Assembly (NCBI GenBank): GCA_013368325.1
Contig: JAACJK010000001.1
Span: 2,170,001-2,234,000 of the forward strand
Length of the DNA: 64,000 nucleotides
Direction: 5' to 3'
Origin: Ephemerocybe angulata
Lineage: Eukaryota; Basidiomycota; Agaricomycetes; Agaricales; Psathyrellaceae
Below are positions 12,217 through 23,064 of the stretch, piece after piece. Made by a program: the position numbers and the translations under genes. How positions within the stretch are numbered: position 1 is the first letter of the stretch; every line of letters begins with the position of its first letter. Below the pieces are notes generated by a model, which was given only the letters and a program-made list of their open reading frames with translations, made no database searches and had not been told where the DNA came from.

Positions 12217-12915
12217 TTGGTTATCCCGTTCCTCCCTTTCTCCGACCGCCGCTCCTTGCATGACTCGTGTCGACACATGAAGAAATTCGTCGCTGATCCA
12301 GTCTCTGTTCGCGTGTACTACACCCTCCGGACCTTTGGACTCAATTCGGGTCCCTTTCTCGAGTCAATGGAGTACCACGGGTCAGTAATTGGGGGCATAG
12401 GTGCTCTTCGAATTTTCGCCAAAGACGTACCCATGCCTCGCGTCCTGGAGGTTTACACGCATATGGGCTCCTACCCGGACTTGGATGCCCCCAACCAACA
12501 GGTTTAAGACGACAACAACACATCGGGTGATCAGGGAAGTGGCTACTACCTTGCCGAAACCGCCCTTCACACGTATGAGCAATGCACACTGTTGGGATAC
12601 CACTTCTCATGAATTTCATCGCCTCCAATGATGCTATTTGCCTCTATCCCGACCTCACCGAGAATCGCAAAGGCCTATTCACTGTCGCAGTACCTAACGA
12701 TGGCACTTTAACCTTAGATATCCCTGTCTTTGATGGGCTCATTGATCATGGCTTCACCCTATTCGCCAACGCAACGCGAGCAGTTGGACCCCTCCTGCCG
12801 AGCGGTCACCAGGGCATTTCCCGACCTCCTGATGTACCCCATTCACTTTACTGACGCCGGCAGCTACGGTTCTCGCCTTCCTTCGACTACGTGGACTTTG
12901 GAAGTCGCTTAACCT
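12217..12915 (+). pseudogene. Fragment of an uncharacterised Agaricomycete family
   Basis: Two frames together resemble a lineage-specific, multi-copy basidiomycete family of unknown function. The first part contains SMEYHGSVIGGIGALRIF followed by VYTHMGSYPDLD; the second contains RVIREVA and then LMNFIASNDAICLYPDLTEN. Members of that family typically have a (E/Y)HG-x-V-I-x-G-x-x-ALR motif early and a MNF(I/V)T/A-x-x-x-x-x-CLYP motif later. A frame change after NQQV near 12506 and a further one near 12590 break the reading frame. Recognition is from memory of motif order only. Confidence 0.4.
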
Positions 12916-12919
12916 TGTG

Positions 12920-13905
12920 GATCCACTGAAAGGATACAAACCAGTGAGCATGACTTCACCTTGAAGGAGACTCAAGCTGATTTCGGAAGTGGGACGTGGG
13001 GTACCCATCAACTAGCCAAGACATACTACACCTGTGCTCTGCGGTTGATAGGACCAGTAATTTGTTGCCGTTTCTCTTGCAATGCTAAGTCCGTATCAAA
13101 CAAACGGATAACTGTGCCCATGCCATGGCTGGTGCGAAAACTGTCGAGCAGCAAAATGCATATTTTCAGGTCATGCTACTCCGACCGATCCTGCGGCCTG
13201 CGCTGAGAAGCAGGTGTTTGAATATGATTGATGTTGGGGTCGAGCTGCTTAGGACGGATTGAAGGAAGCCAGGAGAGGTCATACTTAATCATTCGTTAGG
13301 CGACCTATGAATCCGATACGTATATTCTGACAGATGACATGGACATGGTGCCACTGCTACATCGTGCGGCGAAAGGACTCGGACGAAAAATAATTGGTGC
13401 CTGATGTTTGGGGACGAAAGCGTGATCTCTTGGACTCCTGGACTCACCCATCCTTCACAACCAGCACCACTGCAGGATCGAGTACCGCTAGCTGTTACGG
13501 CGGTGGTTGAGTACGGCATTGTGGCGCCTGATATATGTCTAATCAACGTTTTGGCGAAAGCAGTTCTTAATACCCAGCCGTGATTCCACAATTCCGAGGA
13601 AGACTGCAATGCATGGCAGCCTGAGGGGGCCGTCTGTTGAAGTCGAGCCTGCTTTCGTCAGCCAAGCTTGCTATAGAGGCACGTTGCCACACTGACCTGC
13701 AGAATTCCTCATCGCTCTCGGTCGTAGCAAATAGACGACAATGGCATACTTTGGGCCCCGAGTCTAGTATCTGTTCAAAGGCGAGTGCGGGTGCCTTAAT
13801 TTGACTCGGCGGCAGGGTACTCGGGTTCCTTCCTATAGCTCTCAAATAGCAATACGAAAAAGCTGCTTTGTTCAGGAGTTAAATCCTCCAGAAGCCATCT
13901 CGAAT
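12920..13905. other. No gene seen
   Basis: No open frame with recognisable content and no clear repeat was found between the 12.2-12.9 kb fragment and module A. Confidence 0.45.
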
Positions 13906-14790
13906 CCTGTGGGTGTTTTCTTTGCCTCCTGACGGCTGGGCCTGGCTGGGCGCTAATTCGCCTGGGCGTCCGAATCCTGTCGGATCTGTCAGAACGGTCC
14001 GAAAATCCAGAAATGTAGATATATTCCCAGGGTTCCAACTCCGATGCGAGCTCTCCCAGAGCGCAACATTGCTCTCTTCCCTCCATCTCGTTGCTTGACT
14101 GGTTCTAGTACTATCGACCTATTCTGAACTCTGGGAAAAATAAGGACGAGGATCACCCACAAACTTTGAACGGACGACATACAGTGGAATGAACCTTTCG
14201 ACGTCTGAGCCTTGGCCAGCGACGATTCTGTACCCTCTCGAGTATATTACACGCCGCTCTCGACTTACAGGACAGCCAAGGTGCGTGAGTCTGCAATCTA
14301 TCACAAGCACAACTGCCTGGCTTACATATTTCTGGATCCAGCGCGCCGGTGTCGGAAACACACCTATGCCGGGCGAGCACGAGGTGCAGAGTACGAATTT
14401 CCCCGTCGGTACGGACCCCATGGCCTCGAGAACCCATCTCAAGACGACACGGCCTCACCATATACTGGAAACAGTCGCAGAATCGCGTTCGATGCGCTTA
14501 AATGGCTCCTAGATTCGGTCTGCCAATGGGACGCACGAGCCGCAGTGTGGAAGGTATGCCTCGAAGCTTCGCAAGATTCGCTCACATTTACCAATTCTTC
14601 ACCCCTCATACTCCAGACACCCTACCGCCGAGGCCACTGAAAGCACCTCCACTGACATAGATACGGACAGAGATAGCAAGCCCACACCAGGATGGCCATA
14701 TAGAGCTGCGTAAGCGCTCGCCCTGTGCACTTCCGGAGTGGGAGTGGGCGCTAGTGAGAACGTCAAGGTACGTGAGTATGCCATTAATCA
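13905..14790 (+). repeat. Module A repeat, copy 2
   Basis: Nearly identical to 8850-9720. It differs by small insertions, such as a 15-20 base addition before the GTGCGTGAGTCTGCAATC block at 14280, and by small deletions. The two copies have the same strand and lie 5.1 kb apart. Confidence 0.8.
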
Positions 14791-14939
14791 CGAGAGTGCG
14801 TAGACGCCCTGTCTCGTCTCGATCCCGTCCAATGTCTGCACGAATCTCTTCGTAGAGCTTGAACCTCCGAGTGCAGACGACGACGGCAGTGAAGAGCGGG
14901 TACAGCAGTCAAGGGATCCGGAGGCGTTCTGATACACAT

Positions 14940-16500
14940 CTGCCTCAGCAATGGTCGGCCTTCGAGTGAGTCCTCCCTTTGTGAAGCATATGCCTACAGT
15001 CGCCATAATTGTTGTCATCAGTGTAGATATCGGTCAACGCACGACTACTGCCGAGAGACGGTTACCGCCGTGCTCCGACTCTGTCCCAAATTCGCGATGA
15101 GAACCCCAGCATCAAGCTCCTTGAGCATAGCGCGATTTCGCTGGCTCGTGTTGCTCGCATAACAGCCTTTCGAGAGCTCGGATTCATCGAGTCTCGCGTA
15201 AAGCATCAGCAAGGAGGACGAACGCCTGCGCATGGTCCTTCCCAGATTCCCATCCTGCGCTCATACTGAAGCGAATGCACGCGTATTCGGGCATCCGAGG
15301 AGCATCGGCAAGATGCGAATCCAGCTCCGCATCTCAGGTCAGTCCCTCCCCCTACCCCAGCACAGCGCTTATATTGAAGAAAATGTGCCAGTGATCCTGC
15401 CTCGCCCTCCCCTTCGCGCTTGTCCTGGTGTTCATGCATCCCACCCCCCTCTACGCCGTCTTATCCCGCACGCACATTCTTGTATTGGTTGTTGTTCCAT
15501 TCTTAGATTTCGTCCACACCCGTTCACCTTTCCTTGAGAATTGTATTGTCCTTCTATCATCGACGTGCTGCCTAGCCTTCTCATCCCGCATCCGAGCTCG
15601 CATGTTTCGTTTATCTTGCTGCTTAGGTTGTGGCTCGCTGGCCGACTAGGAACGATTTGGCTAATTGCTCATCGAAGCGGTGAGTGGGGTCGCCCTCCGC
15701 GTTCGCAGCAGGGGCACAATACCAAAGGCCTGGAATAGGGCGCTTATCGGTCGGCTTTCTGTCGGACCAGCGTCTGAATCGTCGGATCTACCGAATATGT
15801 CCACATGTTCCCAGGATTTTTGCCTCCGACGGAATGTCCCAAATCTGATATCTGTTTGTCTCTACTTGGTCGCTACTCCCATCTCCAGGAATTGGCCATT
15901 TGAACTGAGCAAGTCGGCCAGAATCTACACCTAATCGCTAATTACTGTCAGGTATGTCTCGAACGACACTTTTAGTCTAAATCGTCTCTAATCGCATCAT
16001 TCCTCCTTCTCCAGGTGCAGAGCGCCTCGACATCTCGTTTCTGTCCGTCCAGGCCCGACCAGAACTCCCAGCGCGCCTGATACTCGCACGCCGTTGGGAC
16101 CTGGGTGCGACCCTGTTGAGTGGGCCACTGTTCTGGCCTTTCTCACCCCTCCGCGCCTTGCACTTCTTCTTCGTCCCTACTCGACGGGGTCCCAGCACCA
16201 TGAATACCCTCACTTCTGCGGCATCGGCTCCTGCATCAAGTCGACTCTGTGCGCGAGCTCGTTTGTGACCAATCAACGAGATCCGGACCCGACCGCTGCT
16301 ACTCCCGCATATGCAGGAGATTATATACCCCAAGGTGAGCACCGCATATTGTGAACAGCAGAACTATCTCCTCGCCCTGTGTCTGTATTCACCCAGCTTC
16401 GACCCAGGATTTACTGACCTGCCTCTCCCACGGGTTTCCCTCGCCTCCGCAGCGCACCTTCACCGCCAGGGCCGCTCGAATCCTTCGGCGGATCTCAGGA
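14940..16500 (+). repeat. Composite repeat copy V (C-E-B-B2-G)
   Basis: Module C (14945-15240) begins CGAGTGAGTCCTCCCTTTG as in the transposon tail. E (15310-15650), B (15725-15930), B2 (15955-16340) and G (16360-16500) follow. Unlike the copy at 50.2 kb, X and F are missing and unrelated sequence (16500-16745) leads to module H. Confidence 0.75.
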
Positions 16501-16747
16501 CGCCCGAACATAGGAGAAGCTCTCTTTCTCTAGCCTTTCCGAGGCTGCAGGCGACATGCACGAGCCTCACCGCAAACATCTTTGCTGACTGTCGCACACA
16601 CACCTATCGAATGTGAGTGGACTGCGAACACTTCCTACGACGAAGCGATGATGACTATAAACTCGGGATAGGTTCAGAGATTGTTAGCATACCGAGAACC
16701 AAGTAGTTCTAACTACTTGTACGCTGCGCTCCGTCGGTGACGGTTGT

Positions 16748-17462
16748 CCTTGGGAATGGCTTTTGATACAAACCCTTTTAGACTCCTCCTTGCCTGACCC
16801 CTGCGGACCTTCTGTCGACTGTTTGTGGAGGACGCGATAGTGAGAATTGAGCGCCTTTCGGTTCCGATTTTTTGTCAACCGACTCCAACAGAGTGTGTTG
16901 CAAAAGCAAAGCGCGGCTCCGAATCGCATACGAGCTTTCTCTCTCTCTACCCTCAGATGGAATGAGGTACCGAAAGCTGACTCTACCAACCTTCAGCGAC
17001 TGGCCTTTTAGAAGTCGCCTTGAAACTCGTCTTCCAGGCAGTGAACCGGACGATCCGGAGAGACTTTCTAGGGTTCACGAAGCGCTGATCAAGGGCTTCC
17101 ACGAACTGGTTGAGTCCATCGGTCTTGATGCCAAGAACGCTCCTAGAGGTGCGTCTCAAGTTTATTCTGAGCCCCGAGGTATAGCGAATGATGTTGCTCC
17201 TTCAACGAAGAATGCGTATGGAAAAGAAGTATGGGAATGCTTCTCGAAAGAAGATGTTTGGTTTCTCAAGTGTGTGTTCCATTTGGCCTCGAACTCGTTG
17301 TTTGATATGTATTGCCTAGCTAGATCGGAGCGAATCGTTGCTCTTTCCCAAATTCGACGACCATCTCCATTCGAAAATGCACGGCAATCTGAAGTAGAAT
17401 CCGATTCCCTTTATTACGCTATTCGAGGCATTCCAGATGTGTGAGCATACGCCGCCGTGGAC
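16748..17462 (+). repeat. Module H, copy 1
   Basis: About 715 bp, nearly identical to 52628-53338 on the same strand. It begins CTTGGGAATGGCTTTTGAT. One frame from 16872 is open for 190 codons and contains SRVHEALIKGFHELVESIGLD, homologous to RVHDAQIKRFHELVEFIDLD in the 7.1-8.7 kb gene; an upstream exon gives WNEVPKADSTNLQRL after a CTCAG acceptor. That exon ends in a stop soon after, so H is a decayed fragment of the same unknown gene family. Confidence 0.75.
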
Positions 17463-17502
17463 AAAAGTCATACGCGTAGATGCCACCTTGAACTCTTTTA
17501 GC

Positions 17503-17757
17503 CAGACTTCAGGTCGCCCGCATGATTACGCCTGCGCTCTATCTGTATCTTCTCATGCCTTATGAACGCCGCTGACCTGGGCAGAAGCATGACCTTTCGT
17601 GATCCTAGTAGTCGAGACAGCTCCCCTCGTTTTACACCAGTGCCCTGCTGTCTTCCCATACACGCCAGCTGCAGGCGCTTGAGATCCTCGTTTGCAGATG
17701 TTGCGAGTTGGAACATTCCATGAATCTCTATCTCATCTGACAACCAGACCAGTCGGT
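17503..17757. repeat. Left member of a diverged inverted repeat pair
   Basis: Reverse complement matches 20343-20618 over about 255 bp, by eye around 80 per cent identical with small gaps. Shared blocks include GTAAAACGAGGGGAGCTGTC and GGGCGACCTGAAGTCTGGC. The pair brackets the RING gene and the nucleoplasmin-like gene. On the minus strand this copy has an open frame (KRLQLACMGRQQGTGVKRGE) of unknown meaning. Confidence 0.75.
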
Positions 17758-17802
17758 GTACGCGTACTATGATGAATACTTGAAAACAATCCACACACAA
17801 TA

Positions 17803-18647
17803 TTACAGAATCGTCAATGGTCTAAATCGTGCCCGAAGCTTTCGAGTCAGGAACAATCCTTCGAATGGTAGTTCTCTAGATATGTGAGTCAATGGTGATC
17901 CCCCCACCTCCCTGCCAGTACCCTGTATCCCAGCCAGGAGGCTGGCCAAAGTGAAATCCTTCGTAGGCACGTCACAAAACTCCTTCCGACATCCCTCGTG
18001 CGGGCACTCGTATCTGAAAAAGTCAGAGGGCTTCAAGCTGTGCAACTCCAGGCACTCGATGAGCCGCATTTGTTGGAACTCCGTGAAAGGGATGGATTGG
18101 CATTCGTCCAGGTCGTGGTGAATGTGTTGTCGACGTCGCTGTAGGACCCGCAATTTCTTGCGGAGGGACTCCTCGAACCATTGGCGTAGGCACCCCTCAC
18201 AGAAGATATGATCACAGCCGAGCCTGAACCTCTTCAGACAAATGCTCGAGAAGCACAATACTGAACTCACTGATAAGGGCCGTCTGGAACAGCGTCACAA
18301 AGAATACATTTCCCATGCCTCTCCGCTAACTTCCCTATTTCCTCGACCAGTTCATTATCGCTTGCAAGTTTAGATGGGGAGACATCGTCTAAAACCCTCA
18401 AATCTCCAGGTCCTCCTCGCCGGAGAGAAGGTAGGGCATAGTCAACCAGGCTTACTGGGACGTCGAAATCACTGAAGATGCTAAGCGAAGGGGTGGGTGG
18501 CAGAGGAGTGGAGTCGCGGTCTGGAATGTGTCCTGGAGGGACTGCCCTATGGCGGAAAAAACGGCGATCAGATGTGGCCAGGCTAGGGTAAGGAACTTTG
18601 ATGTCCGAGGGAGGTCGCGATCGTTTAGGTGTCCTGGTGGTTGGCAT
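17803..18647 (-). CDS. RING-finger protein, two exons
   Basis: Exon 1 is 18647-18271, intron 18270-18230 (41 bp, GTGAGT...AG), exon 2 is 18229-17803, giving 267 residues. Splicing joins CDAVPDGPYQ to FRLGCDHIFCEGCLRQWFEE and completes a RING: CILC about residue 113-116, then C-x-H and CEGC of the CDHIFCEGC block, with the last pair probably in YECPHEGC. RING proteins usually act as E3 ubiquitin ligases. The N-terminal 110 residues are basic and proline-rich (TPKRSRPPSD, PLPPTPSLS) and look disordered. About 35 residues between the second and last cysteine pairs include a helical KKLRVLQRRRQH segment, so the spacing is longer than in a classic RING. It sits between the inverted repeats with the nucleoplasmin-like gene, transcribed divergently. 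RING assignment is solid; target unknown. Confidence 0.8.
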
Positions 18648-18659
18648 ATTTGATTCGGG

Positions 18660-19180
18660 GTGTAAGACAATCTACTTGTCTCGGAGAGCTCTATGATATA
18701 CATTTACCAATTGATCGATCGGACTGCAGGTAGGCCGCAAGGCCACCGCCCGTCGATGGTCCATGCACGCGCAATAAAGACGTTCACCGTGAAAGGTTTA
18801 GAGGAATTTCAAAGGTCATCAAGGCTGCATCGCTGCGCTCCTATGTTGCGAAACGATGCGGCAGTGCGTGTCGAAACCCCGTAAAGGCACATAGGAAGAC
18901 ATAGGAGCACATCTGTCTGCGATTCTCCGACGAGACGATGTCACGTTCCCGCTCAGTTTCCTTCCGAATGGGACTTTCCTACTTGTGGGTTTCTTCCGAC
19001 TTTCTTTCTAAATCATCGCCTTTCAAGTTGTGGACCTCGCCGCGGCTCAGATTCGACGCTCTCGCTTTCCTTCACACCTTTGATATGCTATCGTTACATT
19101 TTGGTTATCTCAAAGAAAGAAAACCTTTTCTTTGTCTACTGGTGCCACTGATACCGGCGTAGTTTGGAAAGTGCTGTGGC
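18660..19180. other. Intergenic region between divergent genes
   Basis: About 630 bp between the starts of the RING gene and the nucleoplasmin-like gene. No gene is seen; a shared promoter region is likely. Confidence 0.4.
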
Positions 19181-19186
19181 AGTCGT

Positions 19187-19274
19187 TATAAAGGACCACT
19201 CGAAAGTTTCCATTCGCTTCTCCACCTCCACCTCCAACCCCACTCCTCGCAAATCCAGCAGCTATTGACCTACA
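19187..19274 (+). promoter_or_regulatory. Putative TATA box and pyrimidine-rich leader
   Basis: TATAAA at 19187-19192 lies 83 bases before the start codon of the nucleoplasmin-like gene. It is followed by a C/T-rich leader (CTTCTCCACCTCCACCTCC), a pattern common upstream of well-expressed fungal genes. Inference from position only. Confidence 0.45.
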
Positions 19275-20091
19275 ATGACCGATTGGTGAGCAATAGCCAT
19301 ACCTCGTCCAGACGGTCACAAACTGAACGGATTCCGAATTCAGGTTTAGTACAAGGATCAAGGCCGGGGAGACGCTCACCTTACGACCGGACTATCCGAC
19401 AACGATAACCAATGCGTGCCTCTCAGAGAATAATCCTATCGCTGAGAGGACTCGCGGATCTTTGGTCTTCTCGGCGGGCGATGCACCTCAGACCAAGGGT
19501 CCGATCGCGGGATTTGTGCGATACACGGTTCGTTGTGCACTGTTCATCACTTTTTGCGACAATGGGTGACGAGACTGTTTACAGTGTGAGCAAGTGCTCC
19601 TTAACCTGGAGTTGAAAGCAGGAATTGAGTATATCATCGAAGCAAAAGGCTCATTGTGCGTTCCTGCTCGAGGGTCTCTGCTCGGTCTATACTAACTCAA
19701 TGGCATCAGTTCCTTAGACCTCATTGGCTTCATCGAAGCTGACGCGGAGGAGATCGCCCCTCAGAAGCCAACGAAAGCCACGGCCAGGACGTCGAACAAG
19801 ACAGGTGGGAAACGCAAGGCCTCTGACGCTGCCCCTTCTCAGCCAGCTGCAAAGAAGACCGCGGATGGGAAGAAGGCGGCGAAGAATGCGGAGGAGAAGA
19901 AGGCCTCGAAGCCAGCACCGAGGAAGAAATCGGCTTCACCTCAGGTATCTGCAGCTCCAGGCCCTTCTCGCCAAACCCGGCGTCGAAGCAACGCAAGCTC
20001 GACGATGGAGCCTATTGAGGAAGAGGATGAGCTCGGTGATGATGGGGACGAGGAGTCGGGGGAGTTTGTTTTTCATAGGCCAGGATTGTAA
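19275..20091 (+). CDS. Nucleoplasmin-like domain protein with basic tail
   Basis: Four exons: 19275-19285, 19344-19527, 19585-19655 and 19710-20091; all joints keep frame and give 215 residues. Residues 4-100 (WFSTRIKAGETLTLRPDYP, TITNACLSENN, RGSLVFSAGD, QVLLNLELKAGIEY, SLDLIGFIEAD) match the nucleoplasmin-like fold at the N terminus of FPR3/FPR4 and FKBP39-type nuclear prolyl isomerases, which bind histones. The rest is a lysine- and alanine-rich tail (KRKASD, AAKKTADGKKAAKNAE) followed by an acidic stretch (EEEDELGDDGDEESGE) and FVFHRPGL. There is no FKBP domain, so no isomerase activity is expected. Probable role: nuclear histone chaperone or chromatin binder. Intron 2 has a slightly unusual donor, GTTCGT. 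Family is fairly certain, exact role inferred. Confidence 0.8.
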
Positions 20092-20342
20092 TATTTTGTT
20101 TTGGTTGCTTCGCCGGGTAAATGTTTGAGGGAGAAAGTACTTCTGGAGTTGATTGAAATATGCGATATACACATGGCCCAATTGCAATCGTGTGATTCTG
20201 AAGAGATAGATGCGGTGAAGGCAGTGCGTTACAGGACGAGTTGTACATTAAGATTGTCGGGAGATACTCAAAGTGAGTACAGGCAATGCGATGGAGGACT
20301 CGCAATTGCGCCTGGAAAAAGGCGCCGATAAAACAGTCTTTA

Positions 20343-20618
20343 AGGTCTGTCAGATGGGAAAGAGATATTCACGGAAGGTTCCAGTACTAGTGAAACATCT
20401 GCAAACGAGGATTTCAAGCGCCTGGCGTTTATGGGAAGTCAACAGGGCCGTGGTGTAAAACGAGGGGAGCTGTCTCGACTATTAGAGTATTAGAATCACG
20501 AAAGGTCGATTCTTCAGCCATTACAGAATCGAGGTCAGCGTCTATAAGCCATGAGAAGATGCAGATAGACCGCACGCATGATCATCCGGGCGACCTGAAG
20601 TCTGGCGAAAAGAGACCA
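20343..20618. repeat. Right member of the diverged inverted repeat pair
   Basis: Inverted relative to 17503-17757. It carries small insertions, such as ATTAGAGTATTAG at about 20480, relative to its partner. Together they flank a 2.6 kb segment with two apparently intact genes. Confidence 0.75.
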
Positions 20619-20619
20619 C

Positions 20620-22050
20620 GATTTGTTGATCCTCAAAGCTAGCGAATCAAGTTGGTCTGACGACTCAAGGTGGAAGTCGTTTCGATGGGCGAGCCTCCCC
20701 CACGATGCCTTCGTGAAGGCCCACCGTCGGTATGGGAAGGCGATTGCAGGGCGGGAGACCCCTCCTGTATTCGGTTTCAAAATCGTTGGCACCTTCGCGT
20801 ACTATGGACTCAAATCGCGTACCCGAAGTGAAGTGTCTTGCAAGTACAGTAGGCTGAACCGCCACGAAAATTGGGCCTAGATTTCACCCTCCCCATTGGG
20901 GCACTTGAAGACGAACCACTGAACAGGACCGCCCATCTCGCCATTCTAGGCTTGTCATCAACGGGCTCGCGCTGACTATCTGTACCCAGCGTTTGGTCAG
21001 GGTGTCCTTTAATTTTCCAACAGGTAAACTGATATAGAAAGGCGCTTCCCACCTGGATATAGAGAAACAGCCTCGATTAGTGACGGTTTAGCCTGGAAAT
21101 CGACAACCTACACAACCTAGCGATCAGTGTAGTGACAAACTGTTAGGGCAGCCAAAATTAAGCACCTGGGAATATGTGGACATATTCGATAGATCCGACG
21201 ATATACCGGGGCCAGTCCACATGCCAACCGATAGGCGCCCATTTCCAGCGATTTGCCCGTCCTTCGTGCGTTCGCCGCACACTTCGGTAGGGCACATAGT
21301 TAGGATACCTCAATGAGTATGGCATATTTGGGCGCAGCTTTTCAGCAGCACGGTCGCCGAGCCACCCTGAAGGTGTGACAGTCAGTTTACGAACCGCATC
21401 GATTAGAGTCAGCCGACAGAGACCTTGAGCCAAACAGGGAATAAAACCACTTGAGCATTCGAGCTGGAGGGACACCATCAGTCGCCAGGCTGGGGTAAGC
21501 GTGGGCGCACCTCCCCGAAGACGAATTCATCGCAGCGTCCGCGGCGTCAAGGTCGAGAGTGAACCCAAAGGTTGAATTACCTGGCTTGGTATCCATACAC
21601 CGCACCCAAGTCGGTTGACAGCGCGATGTGGAAAGGGAGCTGTTAAGTTTGTGCTCATACGTTGGCTAGTCATCGATTCATCTAGTCATCGATTCATCTT
21701 CAAGGAATGGACATGCTTCCTATCACTTTTCAGGTGCTAGGGGACCCCAGGACTACACTGAGTACATGTGGGTGGGTATGGGCTGTTGATAAGGTTGAGC
21801 CCCAAGCCCTACACGTTGAACAGTCTCCCCTGCGTAACTAGAAACCTTAGGGGGTATGCGCTAGGCGGGCGTAAAAAGCACTGTATTCGGATCAGATTCT
21901 CACCCAAGAGGCGTTTCAATAATTGCAAAGGAGTAATAGGTTACGTTCAATATCTACTGAACACGATTGGATGACGATCGTGCCCAGATGCAAGTTCTTG
22001 ACAGAGAGAGAGACACAGCTATCCGCCAACTTCGACGGCTTTGGACTATG
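20620..22050. repeat. Repeat-rich gene-free stretch with module J
   Basis: 21245-21620 is an inverted, diverged copy of 53980-54670: shared blocks are the YHSFGFTLDLDA-coding stretch on the minus strand and CTCAATGAGTATGGCAT / ATGCCATACTCATTGAG. A short module B piece in inverted orientation (GGAATATGTGGACATATTCG) lies at 21171-21200. A 16 bp direct repeat, TAGTCATCGATTCATC, occurs twice at about 21665-21697. No gene seen. Confidence 0.6.
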
Positions 22051-22059
22051 ATCTCCTGA

Positions 22060-23041
22060 GTGTTTGTGCCTCACACGACCGGCCTGGCGCGCTCTTTATA
22101 TCTCTTCCCTCTGTGTCACTGGGAGTATTCTCAGCAACGTCTGCATACCGAGGGGGGAGAATTGGTAAGTGTAGAGAATAGGTTCGTTGAGAACAAGGAA
22201 TACAGCAACAGCATTGAAGACCACTTTGAAGACACAACGGATAGTAGCAGCGGCTGTGATTTCATCGTACTTTTCGCCAAGCTGTGGAAGCTTCTTGACG
22301 AGAAGGGTCGAGGTAGTGACTTCGCAATGAATACGAAATGGCAGGCGTTTGAGGAGGACAATTCGCTTTTGCGCGTCCCTACCTCTTGGAAGACTTGAGG
22401 ATCGAGGTCAGTGCATGGCCGAACAAGTTGACAATGTGGTTCTATTCGTTCATGCGCGGGTCAAGATCATAAAGTGACATGCATTAGACGCATCCATCCT
22501 TCGAAAAGTCGAAAGGCGAGCATTCCGTCAAGGCTGAAGGCATCCAATTTCTTGAAGGCGATTAGAATAACGCGGAAGCCACGTAAAAAGTGCATGATAG
22601 AGTTGCCGACATTCTGTACCTCCGTCAGACCAGGTGCGAGACGAGAAGAAAAGATAACGGCGCACCGTTTATAACAGCCTTTAAGTTCTCTAACACATTC
22701 GATGCACCACCTATGGGCTTTGATTCTCGACAAAGGACCCTTCGATGGTCGTTTCTCGAGGAGCTGCCTCTGTCCTGACCCTCGCAGCTGCCCTAGCCTT
22801 CTCCAGAGCTGCGCTAGCCACGGGTTGGATGACACACAGGCTTCGCTTTGCTTTGCTATGAGACTTTGCAACGATTGTGTCGGTAAAGCGGAAATAACTT
22901 TGGCAAAGAAGATATGTGGAGACGGAAGCCAAGCAATGAGTTGGATAGGAGCGACGAGTAAACATGCACAATGCGTGCTTGCTAGCTGGTCGAATGATAG
23001 GTCCTCTTGATGTTGTGGATGAGGTCGGCCGCTGCCGAGTA
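22060..23041 (-). pseudogene. TRA1: TRA1 fragment (modules D and F) at outer end of left arm
   Basis: On the minus strand the translation follows Tra1 as at 4.85-5.75 kb: FTDTIVAK, VQNVGNSIMHFLRGFRVILIA, then continuing past the arm boundary with KKLDA and DGMLAFRLFEGWMR, HKIAFFFA-like and AVAVFLVLNE. At 22170 it jumps to an F module (TTACCAATTCTCCC, GAGGGAAGAG), out of order compared with the 4.3-5.7 kb copy. Frame changes are frequent. Because Tra1 homology runs smoothly through 22559, the left arm is the continuous one and the right arm was cut here. Confidence 0.75.
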
Positions 23042-23064
23042 GAGTCGAGTTTCAGTTCCACGTT

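Noticed and set aside
16872..17444. 190-codon frame in module H as an intact gene
   Set aside because: The partner copy at 52.6 kb is frame-broken, the upstream exon ends in a stop, and the first third of the frame lies in an intron by comparison with the 7.7-8.0 kb gene.
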